Source of the DNA: Variovorax sp. PAMC26660
Lineage (GTDB): Bacteria > Pseudomonadota > Gammaproteobacteria > Burkholderiales > Burkholderiaceae_C
Direction: 5' to 3'
DNA: 64,000 nucleotides
Assembly: GCF_014302995.1 (NCBI RefSeq)
Contig: NZ_CP060295.1
Coordinates: 2,046,001 to 2,110,000, forward strand
This document shows positions 25,969 to 34,853 of the stretch, piece by piece. The position numbers and the translations under genes were made by a program. The first letter of the stretch is position 1, and each line of letters begins with the position of its first letter. The notes under the pieces are model-generated. The model did not search any database. It was not told where the DNA came from and saw nothing but the letters and a program-made list of their open reading frames with translations.

Positions 25969-27300
25969 ATGAAACTGAAATCGCTCGCTCTGACCGCCGC
26001 CCTGGTGGCCAGCACCCTCGGCGCCGTGCTCGCGCCATCGCTCGCGCAGGCACAGGCCAAGGAGCAGTTCTTCCCGCTGCTGGTGTACCGCACCGGCCCC
26101 TATGCACCCAACGGCACGCCCTGGGCCAACGGCAAGCAGGACTACCTGAAGCTGGTGAATGCGCAAGGCGGCATCAACGGCGTGAAGGTCACCTTTGAAG
26201 AATGCGAAACCGGCTACGCCACCGACAAGGGCGTGGAATGTTATGAGCGCCTGAAGGGCCGCCCCGGTGTCGCGCTGTTCGACCCGCAGGCCACTGGTAT
26301 CACCTTCGCGCTGACCGACAAGGTGCTCACCGACAAGATCCCGCTGGTCACGCTGGGCTACGGCCTCGCGGCCTCGCAAGATGGCGGCGTGTTCAAGTGG
26401 AACTTCCCGCTGATGGGCTCCTACTGGACCGCGGCCGACATCCTGATCCAGCACCTGGGCAAGAAGGAAGGCGGCATGGACAAGCTCAAGGGCAAGAAGA
26501 TCGCCCTCGTGTACCACGACTCGCCGTTCGGCAAGGAGCCGATTCCGCTGCTGCAGGAGCGCGCCAAGATGAACGGCTTCGAGCTGTCGCTGATTCCGGT
26601 GACCGCACCTGGCGTGGAGCAGAAGTCCGCCTGGCTGCAGGTGCGCCAGCAGAAGCCCGACTTCGTGCTGCTGTGGGGTTGGGGCGTGATGAACTCCACC
26701 GCGCTCAAGGAAGCCGTGGCCACGGGCTTTCCGCGCGAGAAGATGTACGGCGTGTGGTGGGCCGGCGCAGAGCCTGACGTGAAGGACGTGGGCGCCAATG
26801 CCAAGGGCTACAACGCGCTCGCGCTGAACGGCTCCGGCCCCGACAACAAGGTGATCCAGGACATCATCAAGCAGGTGCACGACAAGGGCCAGGGCACGGG
26901 TCCGAAGGACGAAGTGGGCTCGGTGCTGTACACGCGCGGCGCGATCATCTCGATGCTCGGCGTCGAGGCGGTGCGGCGTGCACAGGAGCGCTTCGGCAAG
27001 GGCAAGGTCATGACCGGCGAGCAGGTGCGCTGGGGCCTGGAAAACCTGGCGCTCGACCAGAAGAAGCTCGACGCGCTCGGCTTCGCCGGCGTGATGCGCC
27101 CGGTGAGCACTTCGTGCCAGGACCACATCGGCTCGACCTGGGCGCGCATGGAAACCTGGGACGGTGCCAAGTGGAACATCGCGCCCGAGTGGTACCAGGC
27201 CGATGACCAGATCATCAAGCCGATGGCCAAAGCTGCAGCCGACAAGTACGCGACCGAGAAGAAGCTGACGCGCCGCGACGCGGCGGACTGCCAGTCTTGA
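25969..27300 (+). CDS. ABC transporter substrate-binding protein, LivK type
   Basis: The 443-residue periplasmic protein has a Sec signal peptide (cut near AQAQAK), a long two-lobed periplasmic-binding fold, and a GAGG-like loop region (LLVYRTGPYAPNGTPWANG). At 443 residues it is longer than amino-acid-binding LivK proteins (about 370), like binding proteins for aromatic or long-chain acids. The ribosome site AAGGAGA is strong, allowing higher expression than the permeases. Confidence 0.9.
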   Translation: MKLKSLALTAALVASTLGAVLAPSLAQAQAKEQFFPLLVYRTGPYAPNGTPWANGKQDYLKLVNAQGGINGVKVTFEECETGYATDKGVECYERLKGRPGVALFDPQATGITFALTDKVLTDKIPLVTLGYGLAASQDGGVFKWNFPLMGSYWTAADILIQHLGKKEGGMDKLKGKKIALVYHDSPFGKEPIPLLQERAKMNGFELSLIPVTAPGVEQKSAWLQVRQQKPDFVLLWGWGVMNSTALKEAVATGFPREKMYGVWWAGAEPDVKDVGANAKGYNALALNGSGPDNKVIQDIIKQVHDKGQGTGPKDEVGSVLYTRGAIISMLGVEAVRRAQERFGKGKVMTGEQVRWGLENLALDQKKLDALGFAGVMRPVSTSCQDHIGSTWARMETWDGAKWNIAPEWYQADDQIIKPMAKAAADKYATEKKLTRRDAADCQS

Positions 27301-27385
27301 TGCACTGAGTTCCGTGGCGACTCGCAAGAGCCGCCATTCGACAGCGCGACGCCTTGCCGCGTTGTCGAATGCTTCGGACCACATC

Positions 27386-28198
27386 ATGAGCGAACCCAAC
27401 ATCCTCCTCAATGTCAACGGCATCGAGGTCATCTACAACCACGTGATCCTCGTGCTCAAGGGCGTGTCGCTCACGGTGCCCGACGGCGGCATCGTGGCAC
27501 TGCTCGGCGGCAACGGCGCGGGCAAGACGACCACGCTGCGCGCTGTGAGCAACCTGCTTGCGGGCGAACGCGGCGCGGTGACCAAGGGCACCATCGAGCT
27601 GCGCGGTGATCGCATCGAGGCACTGTCGCCGGCCGAGCTGGTCAAGCGCGGGCTGATCCAGGTGATGGAGGGCCGTCACTGCTTTGCGCACCTGACGATC
27701 GAAGAGAACCTGATGACCGGCGCCTACACGCGCACTGACGGCAAAGCCGCAGTGCAGCAAACGCTGGACAAGGTCTACGCGTATTTCCCGCGTCTGAAGA
27801 CGCGGCGCACTTCGCAGGCGGCCTACACCTCGGGCGGCGAGCAGCAGATGTGCGCCATCGGCCGCGCGCTGATGGCCAACCCGACGATGGTGCTGCTCGA
27901 TGAGCCTTCGATGGGCCTGGCGCCGCAGATCGTGGAGGAGGTGTTCGAGATCGTGAAAGACCTGAACACCAAGGAGCGCGTGACCTTCCTGCTGGCCGAG
28001 CAGAACACCAACATGGCGCTGCGCTACGCCGACTACGGCTACATCCTGGAGAACGGGCGCATCGTGATGGACGGCGAGGCCAAGAGCCTGCGCGAGAACG
28101 AGGACGTGAAGGAGTTCTACCTTGGCGTCGGCGGTGCAGACCGCAAGAGCTTCCGCGATGTGAAGAGCTACAAGCGGCGCAAGAGGTGGCTGGCTTGA
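27386..28198 (+). CDS. ABC transporter ATPase, LivF type
   Basis: The 270-residue second ATPase has Walker A GGNGAGKT, signature YTSGGEQQMCAIGRAL and Walker B MVLLDEP. It carries a basic C-terminal tail (VKSYKRRKRWLA). It follows the binding-protein gene by 85 bp. A family A repeat then separates it from the ligase gene. Confidence 0.92.
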   Translation: MSEPNILLNVNGIEVIYNHVILVLKGVSLTVPDGGIVALLGGNGAGKTTTLRAVSNLLAGERGAVTKGTIELRGDRIEALSPAELVKRGLIQVMEGRHCFAHLTIEENLMTGAYTRTDGKAAVQQTLDKVYAYFPRLKTRRTSQAAYTSGGEQQMCAIGRALMANPTMVLLDEPSMGLAPQIVEEVFEIVKDLNTKERVTFLLAEQNTNMALRYADYGYILENGRIVMDGEAKSLRENEDVKEFYLGVGGADRKSFRDVKSYKRRKRWLA

Positions 28199-28258
28199 CC
28201 GTTCAGGCGAAACCCTGCGCTTTTGTTTGTCGCGCTGTGTTTGACGTTCGTTGTTCTG

Positions 28259-28523
28259 GGCGCTGTTGTTCAGGGCGACGCCCACGCCGACACGGTGCTC
28301 TTTTTCGCGAATGTCCCCCGCTTCGCTCCTCCTTTATTTCGCGAAAAAGAGCCCCGTATCGACGTGAGCGTTGGTCAGAGCGGTGGTTGATCAGCGGTAC
28401 ACCGGCAGCGTGCCCATGTGCGAATGACACCGGGTGCTCCCCGCAGCGAAATAAAGGAGGAGCGAAGCGGGGGACATTCGCGGAGGGGAGCTCCCGGTGT
28501 CATTCGCACTCGCCCCGAACAGA
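28259..28523. repeat. Family A intercistronic repeat, copy 2 (inverted)
   Basis: About 265 bp of the 412-bp gap between the LivF-type and ligase genes is a family A element in opposite orientation to copies 1 and 4. Left end GGCGCTGTTGTTCAGGGCG at 28259-28277; right end CGCCCCGAACAG near 28511-28522. Both hairpin modules and cores are intact. The flanking DNA (28199-28258, 28524-28610) shows nothing else. Confidence 0.85.
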
Positions 28524-28610
28524 CCGCACACCCGCTCCCGTATTGGCAATGCGTCACAGGCCTCACACCCCCGTGGTGGAACACCGAATTGAAAGATGAA
28601 GGGTACGGAC

Positions 28611-29858
28611 ATGACCGACCACTACGACAAGCTTGAAATCCGCGACCCCGCCGAGCGCGAGCGCGACCTGCTGGCCGCACTGCCCAAGCAGATCACACAA
28701 GCGCAGACCGCGACGTCCGCGTTCTCCAAGATCCTCGACGGCGTGAAGCCGGCAGACGTCACAACACGCGAAGCACTCGCCAAGCTGCCCGTCACGCGCA
28801 AGTCGGAATTGCTCGACCTGCAAAAGACACGCCGTGCAGCCGATCCGTTCGGCGGCTTTGCATCCATCGTGCGCGGGCCGCGCATGCCGCGCATCTTCGC
28901 GAGCCCCGGCACCATCTACGAACCCGAAGGCGAAGCGCGCGACTATTGGCGCACCGCGCGGGCTCTGCATGCCGCAGGTTTTCGGGGTGGCGAGCTGATT
29001 CACAACAGCTTCAGCTATCACATGACGCCCGCAGGTTCGATCATGGAAAGCGGCGCGCATGCGATGGGCTGCACCGTGTTCGCGGGCGGCACCGGCCAGA
29101 CCGAACAACAGCTCGAAGCCATTGTCGACCTCAAGCCCGAAGGCTATGCAGGCACGCCGAGCTTCCTGAAGATCCTGCTGGAGAAGGCCGAAGAGAAAGG
29201 GCTGAAGCTGCCCTCGCTCACCAAGGCCCTCGTTTCCGGCGAAGCCTTTCCGCCGAGCCTGCACGACTGGATTGCCGCGCACGGCGTGAAGGGCACGCAG
29301 TGCTATGCCACCGCCGACCTGGGTCTCATCGCTTACGAGACCAGCGCGCGCGAAGGGCTGGTGATCGATGAAGGCGTGCTGGTCGAGATCGTGCGGCCCG
29401 GCACCGGCGACCCGGTGCCCGATGGCGAAGTCGGCGAGGTTGTCGTTACCAGCTTCAACCCCGACTACCCGCTCGTGCGCTTCGGCACCGGCGATCTTTC
29501 GGCGGTGCTCGCAGGCACCTGTCCCACCGGCCGCACCAACAAGCGCATCAAGGGCTGGCTCGGCCGCGCCGACCAGACCACCAAGGTGCGCGGCATGTTC
29601 GTGCATCCGTCGCAAGTCGCGGAGATCGCGCGGCGTTTTCCGGAGATCCTGCGCGCGCGCCTCGTGGTGTCCGGAGAAATGGGCGACGACCAGATGACCT
29701 TCAGGCTCGAATGCGCGGGCGCGCCGGCCGGGCTCGACGCGCGCATTGCCGATGCGGTGCGCGAAGTGACCAAGCTGCGCGGCACCATCGAACTGGTGGC
29801 GCCGGGCAGCCTGCCCAACGATGGCAAGGTGATCGAGGACGCGCGCAGCTACAAGTAG
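28611..29858 (+). CDS. Phenylacetate-CoA-ligase-like (PaaK family) adenylate-forming enzyme
   Basis: The 415-residue protein belongs to the PaaK-type branch of adenylating enzymes (DPFGGFASIVRGPRMPRIFASPGT, SYHMTPAGSIMESGA, GTPSFLKILLEKAEEKG, LGRADQTTKVRGMFVHPSQV). The usual SSGTTG-type loop is replaced by ASPGT, so activity is not assured. The ATG at 28611 has AAGGG upstream and is preferred over 28596. It ends the transporter operon and overlaps the convergent membrane-protein gene by 10 bp. Substrate unknown, probably an aromatic or short acid. Confidence 0.82.
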   Translation: MTDHYDKLEIRDPAERERDLLAALPKQITQAQTATSAFSKILDGVKPADVTTREALAKLPVTRKSELLDLQKTRRAADPFGGFASIVRGPRMPRIFASPGTIYEPEGEARDYWRTARALHAAGFRGGELIHNSFSYHMTPAGSIMESGAHAMGCTVFAGGTGQTEQQLEAIVDLKPEGYAGTPSFLKILLEKAEEKGLKLPSLTKALVSGEAFPPSLHDWIAAHGVKGTQCYATADLGLIAYETSAREGLVIDEGVLVEIVRPGTGDPVPDGEVGEVVVTSFNPDYPLVRFGTGDLSAVLAGTCPTGRTNKRIKGWLGRADQTTKVRGMFVHPSQVAEIARRFPEILRARLVVSGEMGDDQMTFRLECAGAPAGLDARIADAVREVTKLRGTIELVAPGSLPNDGKVIEDARSYK

Positions 29859-30865
29859 CGGCGGTACAATCGGCGCGTGGTGACGCGCACCAGCAGCACC
29901 GTCAACACCATGTAGAGCAGCACCAGCGCCAGCACGAAGCTGATGACGCCGCCGTTGTAGAAGCTGAACGAGGCCTTCGCCGCCAGGAACAGCCAGGCGA
30001 TCGCGATGACGATGCAGCCCGCCTGTACCAGCAGGAAAGCCGACACCGCGGACGCCACGGCCCGGAAGGGGCGCACGATCGACAGGCCCGGCCGCGTGCC
30101 GAGCCAGCCGCCCCAGAAAGCGAGCGCGAAGGTCACGAGCGCGGGCAGCACCCAGGTCAGCAGCAATGTCGACGCCCCGACGTCGCTGGCGGGGGGCGCC
30201 CAGCGCGCCACGGCAAGGCCGCTCCACAGTTGGAGCCCCGCGAAAACGGCTGCCGCGACCATCGCAACAGCCCGGCGCGGCGATGCACCACCGGGCACCT
30301 CGGCGGGTGTCAGTTGTTCCGCATGCGCCGATGCGGTGCGGCTCTTCATCAGCGCAATGCGCGCCGCCAGCCACAGGCCAAGCACGATCACCGTCAGCTG
30401 GATGAGCGACTGCAGCACCATGGCCACGCCCATCGAGAAGCGCAGCGAAGAGCCGAAGACCTCCGCGAACTGGCCGCCCGGCATGAAGAGCACCTGCGCC
30501 TCGTAGAACAGCGGTGTGAGCACGTAGTAGTTCAGCACCATCGCCAGCACCCACACGCCACCGAAGCGAAGCCTTGCGTCACCCGCCAGTGCCACATGGG
30601 CCACGCCTTGCCTTTCGAGCGCGTTGCGTGCGTGACTCCACGAGAGCGCCGCCACCAGCACCCACGACATGGCGATGCCGGCGAGCAGCATGATCCAGAC
30701 GCCGGGAATGGCGTACGCATGGCGCATCTGCCCGGCCTGCGGCGTGGAAGGCAGGAGCAGCACGGCCATGTTGATCACGAACAGGAGCGCGTCGAGGCCC
30801 ACCGCGATGAATGCGAAGTCGCGGGGCAGGCGCAGCGCGCGTGAGTGGGAGGGGTTCGCCGTCAT
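29849..30865 (-). CDS. Hypothetical multi-pass membrane protein
   Basis: A 338-residue protein with about eight hydrophobic segments (FAFIAVGLDALLFVINMAVLLL, AYAIPGVWIMLLAGIAMSWVLV, VLQSLIQLTVIVLGLWLAARIAL, FLLVQAGCIVIAIAWLFLA) and a basic tail (RVTTRRLYRRYL). No family is recognised. Its stop overlaps that of the ligase gene by 10 bp, so the transcripts converge. The start at 30865 follows a weak ribosome site. Confidence 0.7.
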   Translation of the reverse strand: MTANPSHSRALRLPRDFAFIAVGLDALLFVINMAVLLLPSTPQAGQMRHAYAIPGVWIMLLAGIAMSWVLVAALSWSHARNALERQGVAHVALAGDARLRFGGVWVLAMVLNYYVLTPLFYEAQVLFMPGGQFAEVFGSSLRFSMGVAMVLQSLIQLTVIVLGLWLAARIALMKSRTASAHAEQLTPAEVPGGASPRRAVAMVAAAVFAGLQLWSGLAVARWAPPASDVGASTLLLTWVLPALVTFALAFWGGWLGTRPGLSIVRPFRAVASAVSAFLLVQAGCIVIAIAWLFLAAKASFSFYNGGVISFVLALVLLYMVLTVLLVRVTTRRLYRRYL

Positions 30866-30954
30866 GGGAGTACTTTCGCGTTGAATCGCGCATGCCGCAG
30901 CCGGCATGCGAAGACTGCGAGGGTATCGGATGACGGGCTGTGCGCCTTGTAGGC

Positions 30955-32076
30955 TCAGTGCGCGAGTGCGGCTTCGCCAGCCTCCTCGGGCACAGGCCCC
31001 ACGTACACCGACTGCGGACGAATGAGCCGGCCCTTTTGCACCTGCTCGCGTGCATGCGCAACCCATCCGCTCACACGGCCGGCCGCGAACACGCAGGTGA
31101 AGCTCTCGCGGTCGAAGCCCAGGGCTTCGAGCAGCAGCGCGGTGTAGAACTCGACGTTGGTTTCCAGCGCACGGTCGGGCTTCTTCTCGCGCAGGATGGC
31201 AAGTGCGGCCTGCTCGGCCGCCTGCGCCAGTTCAAAGCGCGCGGCGTTGACGCTGCCTTCGGTGCTCAACCGCTGCAGCGCGCCCTTGAGCGCATCGGCG
31301 CGCGGATCGCGCACGCGGTAAATGCGATGGCCGAAACCCATCAGGCGCTGCCCGCTGGCCACCGCGCCTTCGAGCCAATTGCGCGCATTGGCGGCGATGC
31401 CGATGGCATCGAGCGCATCGAGCACCGGGCCGGGCGCACCACCATGCAGCGGGCCCTTCAGTGCGCTGATGCCGGCGAGCACGGCCGACGCCAACCCCGC
31501 GCCGGTGGAGGCCACCACGCGCGCGGCGAAGGTCGAGGCATTGAGGCCGTGGTCGCAGACGGTGACGAGGTAGGTGTCGAGCGCGGCGCCTTGCGCGGCC
31601 GTGGGGGTGCGGCCGTGCAGCATGCGCAGCATGTCGACGGCATGCGGCAGGGTCTCGTCGGGTGCGAGTGCCTGCACGCCCAGGCGCCAGCGCATCACGG
31701 CCGCGGTGTAGACCGCGGGCGCGGCCACGAGGCGCAGCGCAGTTGGCAGGTCGTCGCCATCGGGCAGGCGTGCGAGCAGCGCGCGCACCGCCTCGATGGG
31801 CGGCAGCCGGCGCAGCACCGCGTCGTCGTTGGGCTGCAGGCGCTCGAAGACTTCGCGGCGCGCGCGGCTGAGGGCGGTGCGCAGCGCGGCGGCATTGTCG
31901 GGCAACGTGTCGAAGAAGCCCTTGAACAGCAGCGCCACCACGTCTTCGAAGCGCCAGTTCTGCGCGATCTCGTCGAGCGTGTGGCCACGGATCACCAGCC
32001 GGCCTTCGGCGCCATCCACTTCCGACAACACCGTGTGCGCGGCCACCACGCCTTCGAGGCCGTTCTCTTCAATCAT
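30955..32076 (-). CDS. Citrate/methylcitrate-synthase-family protein
   Basis: The 373-residue protein has the family core: DHGLNASTFAARV, GPLHGG (His211), GFGHRIYRVRDPRA (His250) and NVEFYTALLLEALGF. At the position of the catalytic aspartate in the usual NVDFY motif it has Glu309; this may be a subfamily trait. It could make citrate, 2-methylcitrate or a related condensation product. An AGGAGA site precedes the ATG at 32076. It is divergent from a second, HTH-bearing family member. Confidence 0.88.
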   Translation of the reverse strand: MIEENGLEGVVAAHTVLSEVDGAEGRLVIRGHTLDEIAQNWRFEDVVALLFKGFFDTLPDNAAALRTALSRARREVFERLQPNDDAVLRRLPPIEAVRALLARLPDGDDLPTALRLVAAPAVYTAAVMRWRLGVQALAPDETLPHAVDMLRMLHGRTPTAAQGAALDTYLVTVCDHGLNASTFAARVVASTGAGLASAVLAGISALKGPLHGGAPGPVLDALDAIGIAANARNWLEGAVASGQRLMGFGHRIYRVRDPRADALKGALQRLSTEGSVNAARFELAQAAEQAALAILREKKPDRALETNVEFYTALLLEALGFDRESFTCVFAAGRVSGWVAHAREQVQKGRLIRPQSVYVGPVPEEAGEAALAH

Positions 32077-32122
32077 CGTTCTCTCCTGGTTTGACGATGT
32101 CATTGATTCTGGCCACACTGAC

Positions 32123-32134
32123 ATTGACGTCAAT
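32123..32134. promoter_or_regulatory. Palindromic site between the two citrate-synthase-family genes
   Basis: ATTGACGTCAAT is a perfect 12-bp palindrome in the 77-bp divergent region, within a stretch richer in A/T than the surroundings. The HTH domain of the plus-strand protein is an attractive ligand, giving autoregulation. This is inference. Confidence 0.5.
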
Positions 32135-32153
32135 CTTGATTTATTCCATCAAC

Positions 32154-33317
32154 ATGATGATGAAGACCGCACTCTGGCTTCCCGCTGGCGAAGCCCTCGA
32201 ACTGATGCAGGTTCGCCCGCAGACCCTCTATGCGAGCGTGAGCCGTGGCCGCATCCGCGCCAAGCCCGATGCGACGGACCCGAGGCGCAGCCTCTATCAC
32301 CGCGACGACGTGCAGCGCATCGCGGCGCGCACGCGCGGGCGGCGCAGCTCCGAAGCAGTGGCGAGCGAAACGATCCAGTGGGGCGAGCCGGTGCTGGCGT
32401 CGGCGGTGTCGACGGTGGCCGAGGGACGGCTTCTCTATCGCGGGCAGGACGCGTGCGTGCTTGCGGAGCACGCAACGCTGGAAGACGTGGCGGGCCTGCT
32501 GTGGGAAAGCGCGCCGCCGCGTTTCATGGCTGTTGCGCCCGTGGCCGTGACTCGCCAAGACGCGACCCCCTTGCAAGCCGGCCTGCTTGCACTGGCGGCA
32601 CGTGCCGCCGTCGATCCGCCCACGCGTGGCCGCTCACGCGCCGTGCTGCAGGCCGAGGCGGCGGATGTGATCGGCACGCTGGCCGATGCGCTGATCGGCC
32701 CCGCACCGGCGAAAGCAGTGGCGCTGCACACACGGCTGGCTTCGGCTTGGCGCCGCCCCCGCGCGGCCAACGACTTGCGCCGCGTGCTGGTGCTGCTGGC
32801 CGACCACGAACTCAACGCATCGACCTTCGCGGCGCGCGTGACCGCATCGACGGGCGCCTCGCTCGCCGCGTGCCTGCTCACAGGACTCTCCACGCTGACA
32901 GGGCCTTTGCACGGTGGCGCCTCGGCGGCAGTGCAGGCGCTGATGCGCAACGCGTCGGCCATCGGCACCGAGGCTGCAGTGCGCGAGTGGCTTGCGCACG
33001 ACCGGCCGCTGGCGGCCTTCGGGCACCCGCTCTATCCGAAAGGCGACGCGCGATGCAGCGCATTGCTGGCCCACGTCGAACTGCCGCCCGCTTTCACCGA
33101 GTTGCGCGAGGTCGGCGAGAAGCTGCTCGGGGAGGCAGTGAACATCGACTTTGCGCTGGCCGCATTGGCAGTGGTGCACAAGCTGCCGGCCGGCGCACCG
33201 CTCACGCTGTTCGCACTGTCACGCACCGTTGGCTGGACGGCCCATGTGCTGGAGCAGCAGGCCACGGGGCAACTGATACGGCCGCGTGCGCGGTATACGG
33301 GGCCTGCCGCGTCATAA
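32154..33317 (+). CDS. Citrate-synthase-family protein with N-terminal DNA-binding domain
   Basis: The 387-residue protein has an N-terminal helix-turn-helix of the MerR/excisionase type (LPAGEALELMQVRPQTLYAS, RGRIRAKP, YHRDDVQRIAARTRGRR; about residues 8-63) followed by a shorter citrate-synthase domain. Catalytic-type residues are all present: His253 in GPLHGG, His291 in FGHPLYPKGDAR and Asp332 in VNIDF. The first of three consecutive ATGs at 32154 is used. It may be a metabolite-sensing regulator, an enzyme, or both. Confidence 0.85.
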   Translation: MMMKTALWLPAGEALELMQVRPQTLYASVSRGRIRAKPDATDPRRSLYHRDDVQRIAARTRGRRSSEAVASETIQWGEPVLASAVSTVAEGRLLYRGQDACVLAEHATLEDVAGLLWESAPPRFMAVAPVAVTRQDATPLQAGLLALAARAAVDPPTRGRSRAVLQAEAADVIGTLADALIGPAPAKAVALHTRLASAWRRPRAANDLRRVLVLLADHELNASTFAARVTASTGASLAACLLTGLSTLTGPLHGGASAAVQALMRNASAIGTEAAVREWLAHDRPLAAFGHPLYPKGDARCSALLAHVELPPAFTELREVGEKLLGEAVNIDFALAALAVVHKLPAGAPLTLFALSRTVGWTAHVLEQQATGQLIRPRARYTGPAAS

Positions 33318-33356
33318 GACAACGCGCTCTTTGATTCGTCGCGTTTGTGCGTTTTT

Positions 33357-33417
33357 GGCGCTGCTGTTCAGGGCGCGCTCTCGCCGACACGGTGCTCTTT
33401 TTCGCGAATGTCCCCCG
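33357..33417. repeat. Family A repeat fragment
   Basis: About 61 bp matching one end and half a hairpin module of the family A element (GGCGCTGCTGTTCAGGGCG, then CCGACACGGTGCTCTTTTTC up to GCGAATGTCCCCCG). The match stops abruptly inside the core 18 bp before the end of the M48 gene, so the rest has been deleted. Confidence 0.75.
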
Positions 33418-33434
33418 AACACATTGGGACGGCC

Positions 33435-34643
33435 CTACTTCGCCTTGCGGCAGCTGAGCGGCAGCAGCTTGGCCGGCAAATCTTCACCCCGCCCGCAATG
33501 CCAGACGATGCCGTTGTCAGCAGCCGAAGGCTCCATGCGCAGCAGGCCGCTCATCCCTCTGGGCAGCTTGGGCAGCGTGGCCTCGACCACCATCGTCTCG
33601 GGGTCGAGCGTCAGCACCGAGCCACCGGGCAGGGTCTCAGGCGCATTGGCCGCAGCAAGCGTGTCGGGAATCTCTTCCTTCTCCGTGTAATAGCTGGCGA
33701 GCGCCTCGCGCACCGGCGCGCCTTCCGCCCACGCCTGCGCGACCGTCGCGCGCGCGGTGTAGTCCTGGTACGCCGGAATCGCCGCAGCGGCCGCCACGCC
33801 GATGACGGCCACGACGATCAGCACGCCCGCAGCGCCCCCGCCGGCACGGCCCGCATAGGGCACGAAGATCGCGAGCAGGTAGGCCAGCGGGTTGCGGCTC
33901 GGCAGCACCGCGGCCGGGTCGATGGCGCGCGCCACGCGCTTGGTGAGCCACGGGTAGCCACCGATCAGTTCATGGAACGAGGCCCAGAAGCCGCTGTTGC
34001 CGGCCGACTGGTTCGCATAACCCTGCAGGTCGACGTTGCGCCACTGCTGGGCACCGGCCGCCAGCGCCGCGAGCGCGCGGGGCGCGGAGTCGGGCTCTTC
34101 GCAGCACGCGGCACCGTGCAGGTCGCAGGTGTATTCCTTGGCGCGTGCATAGGCGGCGCCGAGCAGCGGCAGCCACAGCACCGGGGCGCGCCAGATGTGG
34201 CCCGTGAGATGGCCGCGCCGGATGTGGCCCAGCTCATGGCCGATGTAGAAGTTGATGCCGTCGGGCTGCGCGTCCATGGCGTCGACCACGTCGGACAGCA
34301 GCACCACGAAGTTGCGGCCGAAGAAGCGGGTGGCGAATGCGTTGAACATGCCGTTGCCGTGCAGCAGGTAGGCCTCGGGCTGTTTCTCGATGCCGAGGTA
34401 GCCGCAGCAGGCGGTGAAGCGCGCGTGCAGTTCAGGCAACTGGGTGGGCGAGAGCTTGACGGCCGTGCCCTTGATCCAGGTAATGACGGCCGACTGCGCG
34501 AACACGTAGCCGATGAAACCCAGCAGCACGTAGACGAGCGCAAGGCCGAACGTGCCGACGATCAGCAGCAGCCAGACCAGAAGGCCGAGCACGAGCGTGA
34601 TGGTGCCGAGCCAGCGCTCGCGCGAATAAACCCATGGATCCAT
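33435..34643 (-). CDS. M48-family metallopeptidase fused to a type IV pilin-like domain
   Basis: The 402-residue protein has two N-terminal membrane segments (about 12-56), an M48 zinc-protease domain with HELGH (136-140) and the third ligand Glu170 in AKEYTCD, a hydrophobic helix (271-290) and then a pilin-like module: AAIPAYQDYTARATVAQA and a C-terminal Cys383/Cys398 pair like the pilin disulfide loop. The GFTxxE prepilin-peptidase site is missing, so the pilin part is probably an anchored module. GAGGAGG precedes the ATG at 34643. Function of the combination is unknown. Confidence 0.88.
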   Translation of the reverse strand: MDPWVYSRERWLGTITLVLGLLVWLLLIVGTFGLALVYVLLGFIGYVFAQSAVITWIKGTAVKLSPTQLPELHARFTACCGYLGIEKQPEAYLLHGNGMFNAFATRFFGRNFVVLLSDVVDAMDAQPDGINFYIGHELGHIRRGHLTGHIWRAPVLWLPLLGAAYARAKEYTCDLHGAACCEEPDSAPRALAALAAGAQQWRNVDLQGYANQSAGNSGFWASFHELIGGYPWLTKRVARAIDPAAVLPSRNPLAYLLAIFVPYAGRAGGGAAGVLIVVAVIGVAAAAAIPAYQDYTARATVAQAWAEGAPVREALASYYTEKEEIPDTLAAANAPETLPGGSVLTLDPETMVVEATLPKLPRGMSGLLRMEPSAADNGIVWHCGRGEDLPAKLLPLSCRKAK

Positions 34644-34853
34644 TGGAATTTCCTCCTCGATGCGGCCGTGACGGCCGCGATGTTGTGGTTGTTTTTCGCG
34701 CCTCCCCGGCGCGGCATGCGCATGCGATATGCCGACGCGCATCATGCCCCACAGTGGGGCAGATTTTGAGCGCCGCCTAAGGGCTATTCGGTATAGGTCA
34801 GGCTCCGGTCAGCCTATAAGATCGCGGCCTTTTTACCCCCTCTCGGAGACATC

